The translations under genes were made by a program, and so were the position numbers. Source: Planctomycetaceae bacterium (lineage in GTDB: Bacteria > Planctomycetota > Planctomycetia > Planctomycetales > Planctomycetaceae). Taken from it: 37,263 nt of DNA. The stretch is taken from NCBI GenBank assembly GCA_019636285.1, contig JAHBXV010000052.1, forward strand, positions 1-37,263, written 5' to 3'. Under the pieces are notes generated by a model. The model was not told the DNA's origin, did no database searches, and worked only from the letters and a program-made list of their open reading frames with translations. Positions 17,042-26,033 of this stretch are shown here, piece after piece. The first letter of the stretch is position 1. Every line of letters starts with the position of its first letter.

Positions 17042-19111
17042 ATGTCGCCCACTACCGACCAGGCCCGGATTCTGATCGCGGACGATCTGCCCGAGAACCG
17101 GCTCGTCTACGAGTCGGTCCTGTCGACTCTGGGTGAAAATCTGGTGCTCGTTTCCTCGGGGGCTCAGGCCCTCAAGCAGGTGTTGAATCATCAATTCGCG
17201 GTGATCCTCCTCGACGTCAACATGCCCGACATGAGCGGCTTCGAGACCGCCCGCCTGATCCGCGGACATCGGCGTTCCAGCACCACTCCGATCATTTTTC
17301 TAACGGCATTTGCCGACGAAGTTCGCACCGCGGAAGGGTATGCCAGCGGAGCGGTCGATTATTTGCCCACGCCGATCGTTCCCGAAATTTTGCGCGCCAA
17401 GGTGCGGGTGTTCGTCGAACTGTTCAAGATGCGGCGGCAAGTCGCCCAGCAGGCCGAGGATCGAGCTCGGCGCGATGCGGCTGAAGAGGCCAACCGCCAG
17501 TTGAAGTTTCTGGCGGACGCGGGCGCGGTGCTGGGAAGGTCGCTGGATTTTCTCGCGACGGCGAGGGATCTCGTGCGGTTGACCGTTCCGTTTCTAGCGG
17601 ACACCTGTCTTTTGAGCATTGCTCCCTCCATCGTCGCGGGGGAGACGTACTTCTTCGCGGAACGGACGGCAGCGACCGAGCCCAGACTCCGCGAATTGAC
17701 ATCGCGTGCCGATTTGCCAGCGGGATTTCAACTCGTCTCCGAAGCCGCATTCCGTCAAGAGCTCCAGTCCGAAGGGCCGCGCGCTCCCGATCTCATCCAT
17801 CACGAGGGAACCTCGTATTTATCGATTCCATTGGAAGCCCGTGGTCGCAGGTTCGCGGTGCTGACGATCGCGCGAGCGGAGGCCGATGGGGGGCTGACCG
17901 AGAGCGAAGCCACTTTGGCGGTGGCATTGGGTTCTCGTGCCGCGATGGCGCTCGACAATGCCGTCTTGCACGAAGAAATATTGAAAGCCGACCGGCAGAA
18001 GCTCGACTTCCTTTCCATGCTGGCGCACGAGCTGCGCAACCCGTTGGCGCCGATCTGTAACGCCGTGCAACTCATGCGGCACAATCCGCTGAATGGCGCC
18101 GATTTGCAATGGGTCGGCAGCGTCATCGATCGCCAGGCCAACCAGTTAGTGCGACTGGTCGACGATCTTCTCGATATCTCCCGCATCACCAGCGGGAAAA
18201 TTCGCCTGAACTTTCAGGTGATGGACGTCATGCGGGCGGTCCATCAGGCGGTAGAAGCCAGCCAGCCATTGATCGAATCTCGCAATCACCACCTGCTGCT
18301 CGCCGCGCCGACCGATCCCGTGTGGATCCATGGCGATCTGGCGCGGATGACGCAGGTTCTCACCAACTTGCTCAACAATGCGGCGAAGTACTCCGACGAC
18401 GGCGGCCAGATTCAGTTATGTGTTCAGGTTGAAGGTTCGCGCTGCATTCTGTCTGTCCGAGATTCCGGCATCGGCATCGCGCCGGAGATGCTCAAATCGG
18501 TCTTCGATCTGTTCACGCAGGCCGAACAAACGCTCGATCGTTCCCAGGGAGGATTGGGAATCGGCCTCACCATGGTCCGCAAATTGGTTGAAATGCACGA
18601 GGGAAGCGTTGCCGCGGAAAGTGGCGGGATTGGTCACGGATCGGCTTTTCACGTCAGCCTGCCCATCTGCGGCTCCGTTGAGACGACAGCCGATCCGCCC
18701 GCGGAAATGTTTCTCGACTCCCAGAATCAGCGGCATCTGGAGATTCTCGTAGTCGACGACAACGCGGATGCCGCGGACACCCTCGCCACGTTATTACAGC
18801 GGGCCGGCCATCGTGTTCGAGTCGCATACGACGGTCTGGCCGCGGTCGAAATGGCCAACTCCTTGGCGCCGGAGCTGGTGTTTCTCGACATTGGTTTACC
18901 GGGGCTCGACGGGTACGAGGTCGCCGCGCGCCTTCGTCGGGCGGACAGCACCCGCAATGCCGTGCTCATCGCCACCACTGGCTATAGCCAGTCGCGAGAT
19001 GCCGCTCGATCCCGACAGGCCGGCTTCGATTTACATCTCGTCAAACCAGTACGGCTGCATTCGCTGCGGGAAATCCTGCGTTCCGAGCAGGTGACGGTCA
19101 GCACCGAATAG
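17042..19111 (+). CDS. REC-GAF-HisKA-HATPase-REC hybrid histidine kinase
   Basis: 689 residues from the ATG at 17042, directly before the first receiver. ATGs at 16952 and 16871 are possible but have no ribosome site, and the last overlaps the previous gene. An N-terminal receiver (D58 in ILLDVNMPDMSG) can accept phosphate from another kinase. It is followed by a linker helix, a GAF-like domain (about 150-300), HisKA with H329 in SMLAHELRNPLAP, HATPase_c (NLLNNAAKYS about 441, DSGIGI, GGLGIGLTMV about 503) and a C-terminal receiver with D616 (LVFLDIGLPGLDG). No membrane segment is visible. It lies 151 bp after the giant kinase on the same strand, and an N-terminal receiver plus adjacency suggests that the giant kinase feeds phosphate into it. 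No DNA-binding output domain is present in either protein. Confidence 0.92.
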   Translation: MSPTTDQARILIADDLPENRLVYESVLSTLGENLVLVSSGAQALKQVLNHQFAVILLDVNMPDMSGFETARLIRGHRRSSTTPIIFLTAFADEVRTAEGYASGAVDYLPTPIVPEILRAKVRVFVELFKMRRQVAQQAEDRARRDAAEEANRQLKFLADAGAVLGRSLDFLATARDLVRLTVPFLADTCLLSIAPSIVAGETYFFAERTAATEPRLRELTSRADLPAGFQLVSEAAFRQELQSEGPRAPDLIHHEGTSYLSIPLEARGRRFAVLTIARAEADGGLTESEATLAVALGSRAAMALDNAVLHEEILKADRQKLDFLSMLAHELRNPLAPICNAVQLMRHNPLNGADLQWVGSVIDRQANQLVRLVDDLLDISRITSGKIRLNFQVMDVMRAVHQAVEASQPLIESRNHHLLLAAPTDPVWIHGDLARMTQVLTNLLNNAAKYSDDGGQIQLCVQVEGSRCILSVRDSGIGIAPEMLKSVFDLFTQAEQTLDRSQGGLGIGLTMVRKLVEMHEGSVAAESGGIGHGSAFHVSLPICGSVETTADPPAEMFLDSQNQRHLEILVVDDNADAADTLATLLQRAGHRVRVAYDGLAAVEMANSLAPELVFLDIGLPGLDGYEVAARLRRADSTRNAVLIATTGYSQSRDAARSRQAGFDLHLVKPVRLHSLREILRSEQVTVSTE

Positions 19112-19152
19112 AATATGATCGCCCGACCAGCATTTGTTTTTTCGTTTTTTGT

Positions 19153-19178
19153 CCGCATCGGCGATGAAAGCGATGCGG
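19153..19178 (+). other. 8-bp hairpin after the second kinase
   Basis: CCGCATCG (19153-19160) pairs with CGATGCGG (19171-19178) around a 10-nt loop, 41 bp after the kinase stop. The T-rich tract (TTTTTTCGTTTTTT) lies before the stem rather than after it on the plus strand, so it does not have the layout of an intrinsic terminator in either direction. It may be an attenuating or processing structure. Confidence 0.35.
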
Positions 19179-19235
19179 CGAATCTCGGCAAATTCTCACG
19201 GGCACGGACCTCGAGCGGCTCATATTGGTTGACTC

Positions 19236-19673
19236 ATGTCCGCATCCCTGCCATTCTTGGCAGAATATCGAGACTCTCTTGAGGCCAGATCGTTGAACGA
19301 GCCTTCAACTGCAGTCTGCGCTTTCATCAACGCTTACGTCGAGTCGATCGATCTCTTGCGGGTGTTGTTGCTCCTGGCTCGCGAACCGAATCGCGACTGG
19401 CGGGTACACGAAGTCGCAGCCGCCACGATTCTTTCGACGGAAAAAGTCCTGGCGCAGCTCCAGCGGCTGAATGCGAACGGCATGATTACCGTCGCGGGCG
19501 ATCCTCCCGAGACGTATCGATACGCCCCTCGCGCGGCCGAGTTTGACGAAATGGTTCAAGAACTGATCTACCTGGACGATCGACGGCCAGTCACGTTAAT
19601 CCGCCTGGTCTATGCTCGGAAATCGTCGTCGGCACAAGCGTTCGCTGATGCATTCCGCTTGCGGGGGAATTGA
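19236..19673 (+). CDS. small winged-helix-like protein, probable regulator
   Basis: 145 residues. The central part (DWRVHEVAAATILSTEKV, then LAQLQRLNANGMITVAGD) has the pattern of a winged helix: a helix, a turn, a second helix with LxxLxxxGMI, and a wing. That suggests a DNA-binding regulator, though without a recognisable effector domain. The last 35 residues (RPVTLIRLVYARK and on) are a helical tail. The gene is followed after 1 bp by two small membrane protein genes, the kind of trio in which a regulator precedes DUF5985 proteins. It comes 124 bp after two hybrid kinases that lack their own output domain, so it may act downstream of them, but there is no receiver in it to show this. No clear ribosome site precedes the ATG. 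Confidence 0.6.
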   Translation: MSASLPFLAEYRDSLEARSLNEPSTAVCAFINAYVESIDLLRVLLLLAREPNRDWRVHEVAAATILSTEKVLAQLQRLNANGMITVAGDPPETYRYAPRAAEFDEMVQELIYLDDRRPVTLIRLVYARKSSSAQAFADAFRLRGN

Positions 19674-19674
19674 C

Positions 19675-19932
19675 ATGGCAATCGCCGTTTTTGCACTCTC
19701 GGCCGTTACGGCGATTCTGTGCAGCAGCCTGCTGATTCGAGGCTATCGACGAAATCGCGTTCGTTTGCTGTTATGGTCGGGCGTGTGTTTCGCCGCGCTC
19801 GCCCTGGAAAACCTCGTGCTGATCGTCAACGAATACACGACCGTCGATTTGAATGCGTTCAGACTGCTGGTTCCGTTGATCGGGCTGATGGCCCTGCTGT
19901 ATGGGCTGTTGTGGGAAATTGACTCGCACTGA
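19675..19932 (+). CDS. small membrane protein, DUF5985-like (first)
   Basis: 85 residues from the ATG at 19675, with GGGGGAA about 5 nt upstream. Three hydrophobic segments are visible, at about 2-20 (AIAVFALSAVTAILCSSLLI), 29-52 (RLLLWSGVCFAALALENLVL) and 60-80 (LLVPLIGLMALLYGLLW). The length and pattern, with a charged RGYRRNR loop after the first helix, fit the DUF5985 family, whose function is not known. The start lies 1 bp after the winged-helix gene, and a second protein of the same type follows after 17 bp, so the three should be co-translated. The pair may form a hetero-oligomeric membrane unit. Confidence 0.7.
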   Translation: MAIAVFALSAVTAILCSSLLIRGYRRNRVRLLLWSGVCFAALALENLVLIVNEYTTVDLNAFRLLVPLIGLMALLYGLLWEIDSH

Positions 19933-19949
19933 CACGGGAGAATGCGCAA

Positions 19950-20252
19950 GTGGAGATTTTCCTGTGTGGAATGATTACAGCGTGCAACTGGGTGGCAGCG
20001 ACGATCTTTCTTCGATTCTGGCGTCAGACGCGAGATCGCCTGTTTCTGTTCTTCGCGTTGGCGTTCATCGTGTTTGGCTTCAGCCGGATGCCGCGCGCCT
20101 TTCTCGACCCGAATAGCGCTTGGGTCATCTATCTCTATGTGGTGCGTTTTGTCGCATTCGCGTCGATTCTCCTGGCGATTGTCGACAAGAACCTGCAGAC
20201 CGTGCAAACGCCACCGCGGAGCAACAACGATCTCGATACCAGGGCCGGTTGA
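19950..20252 (+). CDS. small membrane protein, DUF5985-like (second)
   Basis: 100 residues starting at a GTG with GGGAG 9 nt upstream. It has the same three-helix plan as its neighbour: about 3-22 (IFLCGMITACNWVAATIFL), 30-47 (RLFLFFALAFIVFGFSRM) and 58-80 (VIYLYVVRFVAFASILLAIV), with a charged RFWRQTRDR loop after helix 1 matching RGYRRNR in the first protein. A polar tail of about 20 residues ends the chain. It also fits DUF5985, whose function is unknown. It is the last gene of the run that starts with the kinases; a copy of the 45-bp repeat begins 27 bp after its stop. Confidence 0.7.
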   Translation: MEIFLCGMITACNWVAATIFLRFWRQTRDRLFLFFALAFIVFGFSRMPRAFLDPNSAWVIYLYVVRFVAFASILLAIVDKNLQTVQTPPRSNNDLDTRAG

Positions 20253-20279
20253 ATCAGGATGCTGCCGAGACAAATCTCC

Positions 20280-20324
20280 TTCGCAGGGGTTTCCGAATCG
20301 CTAACCGGGTTTTGACGGAAGTTC
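20280..20324 (-). repeat. 45-bp dispersed repeat, left copy (inverted)
   Basis: Read on the minus strand this copy matches 27339-27383 at 38 of 45 positions, with an identical 17-bp core TCCGTCAAAACCCGGTT and a second identical block TCGGAAACC. All seven differences are transitions. It lies between the DUF5985 genes and the Wadjet operon, facing the copy beyond jetD. Confidence 0.85.
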
Positions 20325-20513
20325 ATGGCTTACCACTAACTGCCGACCACCCCCAAACCGGAGAATGAGAATTGATGGGGATTGCGAGATCGGCACGCGC
20401 GAAACTATGATAGGAGCCGTAATACGATTCGCTTGGTTTCTTCGGGCCTTGCGCGTTGGTGGCACGTTTTGAAGGAGTGAGACTCGCCACGGCGATGAGC
20501 GGGAAGCTTCTTC

Positions 20514-21995
20514 ATGCGTCTTGGCAAACTCCTCGTCTATTTCGAGACTTCGCCAGCGCTCCACTTGCTTCGGGCTCGCAACGCGCCATTCGTTATTGAT
20601 TTTCTGGACCGGCAGTTCAAGCAAAACGGGCGGATCGCGATTCCCCATTCCGATCTGCTGGCCGGGTTAATCGGCTATCTCGAGGAATTGCGGGAAACCT
20701 ACCCCGACGTCCTCGGTGGGAAGCCCGACGCCTACATCAGCGATTGGTGTTCCCGCGACACCCGCTGGCTGCAGCGTTTCCTCGAGGCCGGTCGCGATGA
20801 ACCGGTCTACCAACTCACCCCTCATACCGAGGATGTGTTCAACTTTCTGGATCGCGTGCTCGACCAGGATCTGGGGTTCGTGGGGACGGAATCGCGCCTG
20901 AAACTCGTCATCGAAACGCTTTCCGATCTCGTCGTCGGTTCCTCCGATGATCCGGAAACCCGCCTGAGCCATCTCCGCGAAGAGCGAGACAAGCTGCAGG
21001 CCGAAATCGAGCAGATCGAAAAAGATGGCCAGATAGCCAAGTATCAGCCGGCCCAGATTCGGGAGCGCTTCTCGACAGCGGTGTCGCTGCTTCGCCAACT
21101 GCAAGGCGACTTTCGAGCGGTCGAGGACTCGTTTCGCGACATCACCACCCAGGTTCAGCAGCGCCAAATCGGCGGCCAGCAGACTCGGGGCAAGATTCTT
21201 GAATTCGCGCTGGACGCGGAAGACCTCCTGAAACAGGAAGATCAGGGCGTCAGCTTCTATGAGTTCGTCCGACTCATTCTTTCCCCGAGTCAGACCGAGC
21301 GGCTCGAGAAAATCATTCGCGAGGTCCGTCGAATTCCTGAACTCGCCCAGCAGCAGGACGGGCTGGATTCCGTCCGTAACATGATTACGCTGCTTCAGAG
21401 GGAAGCCGAAAAGGTCATGCGGACCAATCAGCGGCTATCCGCGACACTACGTCGACTGCTCGACGTGCGTGCCCATGCCGAACGTCAGCGGATCGCGAAG
21501 CTGCTGCGGGACATTCAGGTGCTGGCGGCGGATTATGCCGGCGCTCCGGACTCCACGGAAATCGGAATCTGCCTGGATCTTCAAATGGCCATCGATCTGC
21601 CGTTTCGGCGGACGTTCTGGGTCGAGCCCCCGCGATTTGCGTCGGTCGATCTCTCCGGCTATGAGCCAGACGCCGACGAGCGACGCACGGCATTCCAGCA
21701 GTTGGCTGGCATGAAGCGGCTCAACTGGCAGGAAATGCGTGATCGCATTCACCACATGCTCGCGATCGAGAACGCTCCGACGCTCGGCGAACTGCTTACG
21801 GTTCACCCGGCCGAGGCGGGCGTGATCGAGGTGATCGGCTACATCCAGATCGCCGCGGAAGATGGGCACCTGATCGAGCCGGGCGGCACCGAGACCGTCG
21901 TGCTGACGTCCGAGTCGACATCCGCCTCGTCCATCGTGGTCACGATTCCCCGAGTGACGTTCGTGCCCGAGAGGAGAAACGGTCATGCGAAGTGA
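20514..21995 (+). CDS. jetA: Wadjet subunit JetA (DUF3375, MksF/kleisin-like)
   Basis: 493 residues. JetA is the kleisin-type subunit that closes the SMC ring of the Wadjet anti-plasmid complex. The N-terminus (SPALHLLRARNAPFVIDFL, then IPHSDLLAGLIGYLEELR) is typical of DUF3375. It is followed by a long helical, coiled-coil middle (LREERDKLQAEIEQIEKDGQ) and a C-terminal part with GYEPDADERR and a tail rich in beta-strand residues. The ATG at 20514 has GGGAAG about 9 nt upstream and places the homologous region where DUF3375 proteins begin. Its last 11 bp overlap jetB, whose ribosome site AGGAG lies inside jetA. The 261 bp before it hold one copy of the 45-bp repeat and presumably the operon promoter. 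Identification rests on the family pattern and on the three partner genes. Confidence 0.9.
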   Translation: MRLGKLLVYFETSPALHLLRARNAPFVIDFLDRQFKQNGRIAIPHSDLLAGLIGYLEELRETYPDVLGGKPDAYISDWCSRDTRWLQRFLEAGRDEPVYQLTPHTEDVFNFLDRVLDQDLGFVGTESRLKLVIETLSDLVVGSSDDPETRLSHLREERDKLQAEIEQIEKDGQIAKYQPAQIRERFSTAVSLLRQLQGDFRAVEDSFRDITTQVQQRQIGGQQTRGKILEFALDAEDLLKQEDQGVSFYEFVRLILSPSQTERLEKIIREVRRIPELAQQQDGLDSVRNMITLLQREAEKVMRTNQRLSATLRRLLDVRAHAERQRIAKLLRDIQVLAADYAGAPDSTEIGICLDLQMAIDLPFRRTFWVEPPRFASVDLSGYEPDADERRTAFQQLAGMKRLNWQEMRDRIHHMLAIENAPTLGELLTVHPAEAGVIEVIGYIQIAAEDGHLIEPGGTETVVLTSESTSASSIVVTIPRVTFVPERRNGHAK

Positions 21996-22602
21996 CTACC
22001 CGGAATTTCGCGACTGGAGCGTTGCCGCCGTGCGGCTGATGCAAGGCGTCGTCGAACTGGAGGATGGTCGTCCCTGGCATTTGTTGCTCGCGAACAGTTC
22101 GCAGATCGAGCAGTACTTCGCGCGACTCGGATTGCAGCTCGTCATCGACGAATCGGAGGGCCTCGCGTATTTGAAGCAATTCTCCGAGGAAACACTGCCT
22201 CCGGGATATGAAGCGATTCCGAAACTGTTTCGATCGACACGGTTCAGCTTCGAGCAGACGGTCCTGTGCGTGCTCCTGCGCGACGCCCTGCGGCGATTCG
22301 AGGAGGAGGACACTCGCGATGACCGGTGCGTCGTCGAGGAGTCCGATCTGCTCGATCAATGGAAGGGATTCTTTTCGGGGCAGGGGGATGAAGTTCGCCA
22401 GCAACGAGACTTGCAGTCCGCGTTGAGAAAGCTGGACGAACTCGGCTTCGTGCGGCGATTCACCCAGGAACCGCCCAGTTGGGAAGTGCGCCGTATTCTG
22501 AAGGCCCGCCTCACCGCTGAAGACCTTGAACACCTGCAGCGGCAACTGCAATCGGCACTTGCAAACCGCGGCCGGAACGAAGTGCCGACAACGGAAATGT
22601 GA
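21985..22602 (+). CDS. jetB: Wadjet subunit JetB (DUF4194, MksE-like)
   Basis: 205 residues. JetB is the KITE/winged-helix subunit that binds the kleisin JetA in the complex. The features fit DUF4194: an N-terminal segment with LMQGVVELEDGRPWHLLL, then ESEGLAYLKQF, STRFSFEQTVLCVLLRDALRRFEEE, a central LDQWKGFF, and a winged-helix-like end (QSALRKLDELGFVRRF, then WEVRRILKARLTAEDLEHL). It starts inside jetA with AGGAG 8 nt before the ATG, and its TGA overlaps the GTG of jetC by 3 bp plus one, so translation of the three is coupled. No catalytic residues are expected in this subunit. Confidence 0.9.
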   Translation: MRSDYPEFRDWSVAAVRLMQGVVELEDGRPWHLLLANSSQIEQYFARLGLQLVIDESEGLAYLKQFSEETLPPGYEAIPKLFRSTRFSFEQTVLCVLLRDALRRFEEEDTRDDRCVVEESDLLDQWKGFFSGQGDEVRQQRDLQSALRKLDELGFVRRFTQEPPSWEVRRILKARLTAEDLEHLQRQLQSALANRGRNEVPTTEM

Positions 22603-25600
22603 ACGAACCTTTCAAAGCTGATGCGATCGGGGCCGCGATCATGGACCACCGCAATCGATTACCGTTCTCCGGGTCTCCCTCCAGAGGCTTTCGACTCCAC
22701 AAGGTCGAGCTCTGGAATTGGGGGACATTCGACGGTCACGTCTTTAGCGTCAGACCCGAAGGGCAGTCGACGTTGCTCATTGGTCAGAACGGGTCGGGGA
22801 AGTCGACGCTGGTCGATGCGATCCTGACATTGCTGGTCCGCCCAGGGGTCAGAAACTTTAACGTCGCCGCCGGAGCCAAAAAGCGGGAACGTGATGAACG
22901 CTCTTATCTTCTGGGAGCTTATGACCGAGGCAGCGATGACGACGGCCAGGGGATTCGTATCAAGTACCTCCGGCCGAAAGGGGAGCAGTACGCGGTCATT
23001 CTCGCCACGTTCCGCAACGATGACATTGGGACTCTCTTCACCGTCGCGCAGGTGCTGTATCTCGCGGGCGATCAAAGCGTCGAAAAGGTCTACTGCTACG
23101 CCGATGACGAACGATCGATTCAAGGCGACTTTGGTCAACTCGAGTCGACGGAGAGCATTCTCAAAGTTCTGAAGGGTCGTGGAATGCGGGCGACCCGGAC
23201 GTTCCAGGAATTTGAAGGCTGGTTCAGTAAGACAACCCGCGTGAAACCGAAGGCGATGGAGGTGTTCAACCAGACGGTCGCCGTCAAGGACATCCAGCGG
23301 CTGAACGACTTCATCCGCGATCACATGCTGGAACCCCATGACTGGGGAGAAAAAGTCGACCGCCTCCTCGGGCATTTCACGGAGCTCAGCGAAGCGCACG
23401 ATAGCCTCGTGCGAGTTCGGCAACAGCGGGATTTGCTCGAGCCGGTCGCACGGATCGGGGTGGAATACCGTCAATTCTCCGCAACACTGGAGAGAGCCGA
23501 ACGCTTGCAGACTGCGGCGGCGGCCTATTTCTCGCAGCGGATTGTTGAACTCTTTGCGCCGGCGATCGCGCGGAAGGGTGAGGAACTTCGGCTGATCGCG
23601 GCGAGAAAAAAGATGCTCGCCGAGGAGATTCACTCCGTTCAGGAGCGAGCCAGGTCGCTGCGCAACGAAATCGAGAACGCCGGCGGCGACCGGTTGAAGC
23701 AGATCCCCAACTTGATCGCCGTCGAGCGCGCCCATGCCGAGAACAAACGGAAAGCATTCGGTCATTTCCGCGAGGCGCTGAATCGGCTCGGCGAGACGGA
23801 CGAGATCGGCGACGACTTAAGTTATTCCACGCTCGTGGCGCGCATCCCGTCGTTGCAAGCAAAACTCCAGACAGAAGTCGATCAGAGGAACGTCGAGCTA
23901 GAGATGCTCGGCTTGGAACGCGCTGAGGCCCGACATCAGCTTGCGCCACTGCGAGATGAACTGGAGGGACTCAATCGGCGGCGAGAGAACATTCCCGAAT
24001 GGTGCGTTCAGCTTCGACAGTCCGTTTGCCAGGAATTGGGCCTGCCCCTGCGCGACTTTCCGTTCGCCGCGGAATTGATGCAAGTCGATCCGCACGCTCG
24101 GGACTGGGAAGCGTCGATCGAGAAAGTGCTCCGCAACTTCGCGCTCAGTCTCCTGGTTCCCGACAAGTACTATTCCCTCGTCGCGACTCATGCCGACCGT
24201 ACGCGGCTGGCGGCGCAGGGGCGCGGCCAGCGGTTGGTCTATCTTCGCATCGGCGAGCCGGCCCTGAATCGGGACCGGGGCGCGCCCGATCCGCGATCAT
24301 TGATTCACAAGCTGAAGTTTCGCGAAGGGCACGCCCTGTTGCCGTGGCTCAAGGCGGAACTCGCCGACCGATTCGATTACGCTTGCTGCGAAACGGTCGA
24401 GGAATTCCAGGAAAACCGCGGGCTGGCGATGACCTCGCAACGGCACGTCAAATCGGGCCGGCAGCGGCATGAAAAGGACGACCGCGAGCAGGTTGCAGAC
24501 CCGCGGAACTTCGTCCTGGGCTGGGACAACCGCGAAAAGAAACAGCGCATAGCCGCGGAAATCGAACGGCTCTCGCAACGAGATGCGGTGTTGACGGCGA
24601 ACATCGACAGTCTCAATGCCGAATTGACACGTGTACGTGACCGACTTGCGGCAATTACCGATGTCCAGCGAGTGACGAGTTTCGCCGAGATCGACTTCGC
24701 CGCGCATGAGCAGGAAATCAGCCAGTTGGAGGCCGAACGCCGGGAGATCGAAGAACAGTCGGACGAATTGCGATTGCTCAAGCAGCGGCTCCTCGAAGCG
24801 GAGACGAACGAGACGGCGCTGCGCGCGGTGAACGATCAACTCGTCGGCGATCAGCGCGTCCTGGAGAATCAGCTCGCCGACGCTAAGCGGCTCGTGGCGA
24901 ACGCCGAAAAGGATTTGCGGCAGCGAGTCAACGACGGGAGCCTCGCTGTCGATCGGCAGTCGTTTCTCGAACTCGACGCAGAGTTCGCCGAGCCGCAACT
25001 TTCGACGGACGACCTGTTCGAGCGCAAGGACCGGTTCCTCGTCGAGCAGGGAGCGCGCGTTCTCAAACTGCGGAAGCAGGTCGAGCCGATCCAGGTCCGG
25101 CTGATGGAATCCATGTCGAGATTCCTGCGCGCCTGTCCCGAGGAATCCTCCGACCTGCGTGCAGCGGTCGACTACCTCGCCAGTTTTCTGGGATTCCGAC
25201 AGCGGATTCTGGAAGACGATCTTCCCCGTCATGAACAACGGTTCAAGGATCGCCTCAATCAGAAGGTCATCGAGGAAATCGGATTGTTCCGCGGCGCGCT
25301 CGAACAGGAGCGGCGCAAAATCGAGGACAAGATCGAATTGTTGAACCACTCGCTCAAGAAGCTGGAATACCGGACGGGAACCCACATTCAACTGGAACCG
25401 CGTCAGATCCGGGATGCCGACATCACCGATTTTCAGGGCCGGTTGCGGGAATGCGTGGAGGGAAGTTTCGAGGACTCGGCCGAGGCCAACGAGGCTCGCT
25501 TCACCAGGATCAAGGAACTGATCGTTCGCCTGCGGGACGAAGAAAACCGGACGTGGCGCAACAAGGTCACCGACGTTCGCCGCTGGTTCGACTTTGTCGC

Positions 25601-26033
25601 CGTGGTGATTGATCGTCAGACGAACAAGGCAGTTTCGATTTACCAGGACAGCAGCGGACAATCAGGCGGCGAGAAGGCGAAGCTGGCATTCACCATTCTC
25701 GTGGCGGCGATTGCTTACCAGTATGACCTTGATCCCGAGCATCCGGTCAGCGATCGATTTCACTTCGTGGTGGTCGACGAGATGTTCTCGAAGGTCGACG
25801 ACCGGCATGCCGAGTACGCGCTCGAGTTGTTCAAGCAGTTTGGTTTGCAGGTGCTCATCGTGGCTCCGCTCGACGCCAAGGCCCGCGTCACGCAGCCCTA
25901 CGTGGGCTGCTACCTCCATGCCGTGAAAAAAGACGATCGGTCGGCGATCTTCGAGATGACGGCACGGGAATTCGAGGAATTCGCGAGCCACGAAGGAACT
26001 GACGGGCAACTGGCCATGTCGGTGGAATCATGA
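22599..26033 (+). CDS. jetC: Wadjet SMC-like ATPase JetC (MksB-like)
   Basis: 1144 residues. JetC is the SMC/Rad50-type motor that extrudes DNA loops and recognises small circular plasmids. The Walker A motif GQNGSGKST is at 62-70, after FRLHKVELWNWGTFDGH, the usual AAA_29 start. A very long Arg/Glu/Leu-rich coiled coil with a central hinge-like domain (about 470-600, VCQELGLPLRDFPFAAEL) follows. The ABC signature SGQSGGEK (about 1017-1024) and Walker B VVVDEMFSKVDD (about 1057) are intact, so the ATPase should be active. Translation starts at a GTG at 22599 that overlaps the jetB stop, with GGAA just before it. It ends in a 4-bp overlap with jetD. The four genes together are a complete Wadjet set of the DUF3375/DUF4194 type (type I arrangement). 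Confidence 0.93.
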   Translation: MNEPFKADAIGAAIMDHRNRLPFSGSPSRGFRLHKVELWNWGTFDGHVFSVRPEGQSTLLIGQNGSGKSTLVDAILTLLVRPGVRNFNVAAGAKKRERDERSYLLGAYDRGSDDDGQGIRIKYLRPKGEQYAVILATFRNDDIGTLFTVAQVLYLAGDQSVEKVYCYADDERSIQGDFGQLESTESILKVLKGRGMRATRTFQEFEGWFSKTTRVKPKAMEVFNQTVAVKDIQRLNDFIRDHMLEPHDWGEKVDRLLGHFTELSEAHDSLVRVRQQRDLLEPVARIGVEYRQFSATLERAERLQTAAAAYFSQRIVELFAPAIARKGEELRLIAARKKMLAEEIHSVQERARSLRNEIENAGGDRLKQIPNLIAVERAHAENKRKAFGHFREALNRLGETDEIGDDLSYSTLVARIPSLQAKLQTEVDQRNVELEMLGLERAEARHQLAPLRDELEGLNRRRENIPEWCVQLRQSVCQELGLPLRDFPFAAELMQVDPHARDWEASIEKVLRNFALSLLVPDKYYSLVATHADRTRLAAQGRGQRLVYLRIGEPALNRDRGAPDPRSLIHKLKFREGHALLPWLKAELADRFDYACCETVEEFQENRGLAMTSQRHVKSGRQRHEKDDREQVADPRNFVLGWDNREKKQRIAAEIERLSQRDAVLTANIDSLNAELTRVRDRLAAITDVQRVTSFAEIDFAAHEQEISQLEAERREIEEQSDELRLLKQRLLEAETNETALRAVNDQLVGDQRVLENQLADAKRLVANAEKDLRQRVNDGSLAVDRQSFLELDAEFAEPQLSTDDLFERKDRFLVEQGARVLKLRKQVEPIQVRLMESMSRFLRACPEESSDLRAAVDYLASFLGFRQRILEDDLPRHEQRFKDRLNQKVIEEIGLFRGALEQERRKIEDKIELLNHSLKKLEYRTGTHIQLEPRQIRDADITDFQGRLRECVEGSFEDSAEANEARFTRIKELIVRLRDEENRTWRNKVTDVRRWFDFVAVVIDRQTNKAVSIYQDSSGQSGGEKAKLAFTILVAAIAYQYDLDPEHPVSDRFHFVVVDEMFSKVDDRHAEYALELFKQFGLQVLIVAPLDAKARVTQPYVGCYLHAVKKDDRSAIFEMTAREFEEFASHEGTDGQLAMSVES

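Noticed and set aside
17042-19111. Missing output domain as a sign of a truncated kinase gene
   Set aside because: Both ends carry complete receivers and the stop follows the last receiver normally, so the gene looks whole.
24297-25661. 454-codon minus-strand frame inside jetC
   Set aside because: Antisense shadow of the coiled-coil coding sequence; jetC is clearly the real gene with intact ATPase motifs.
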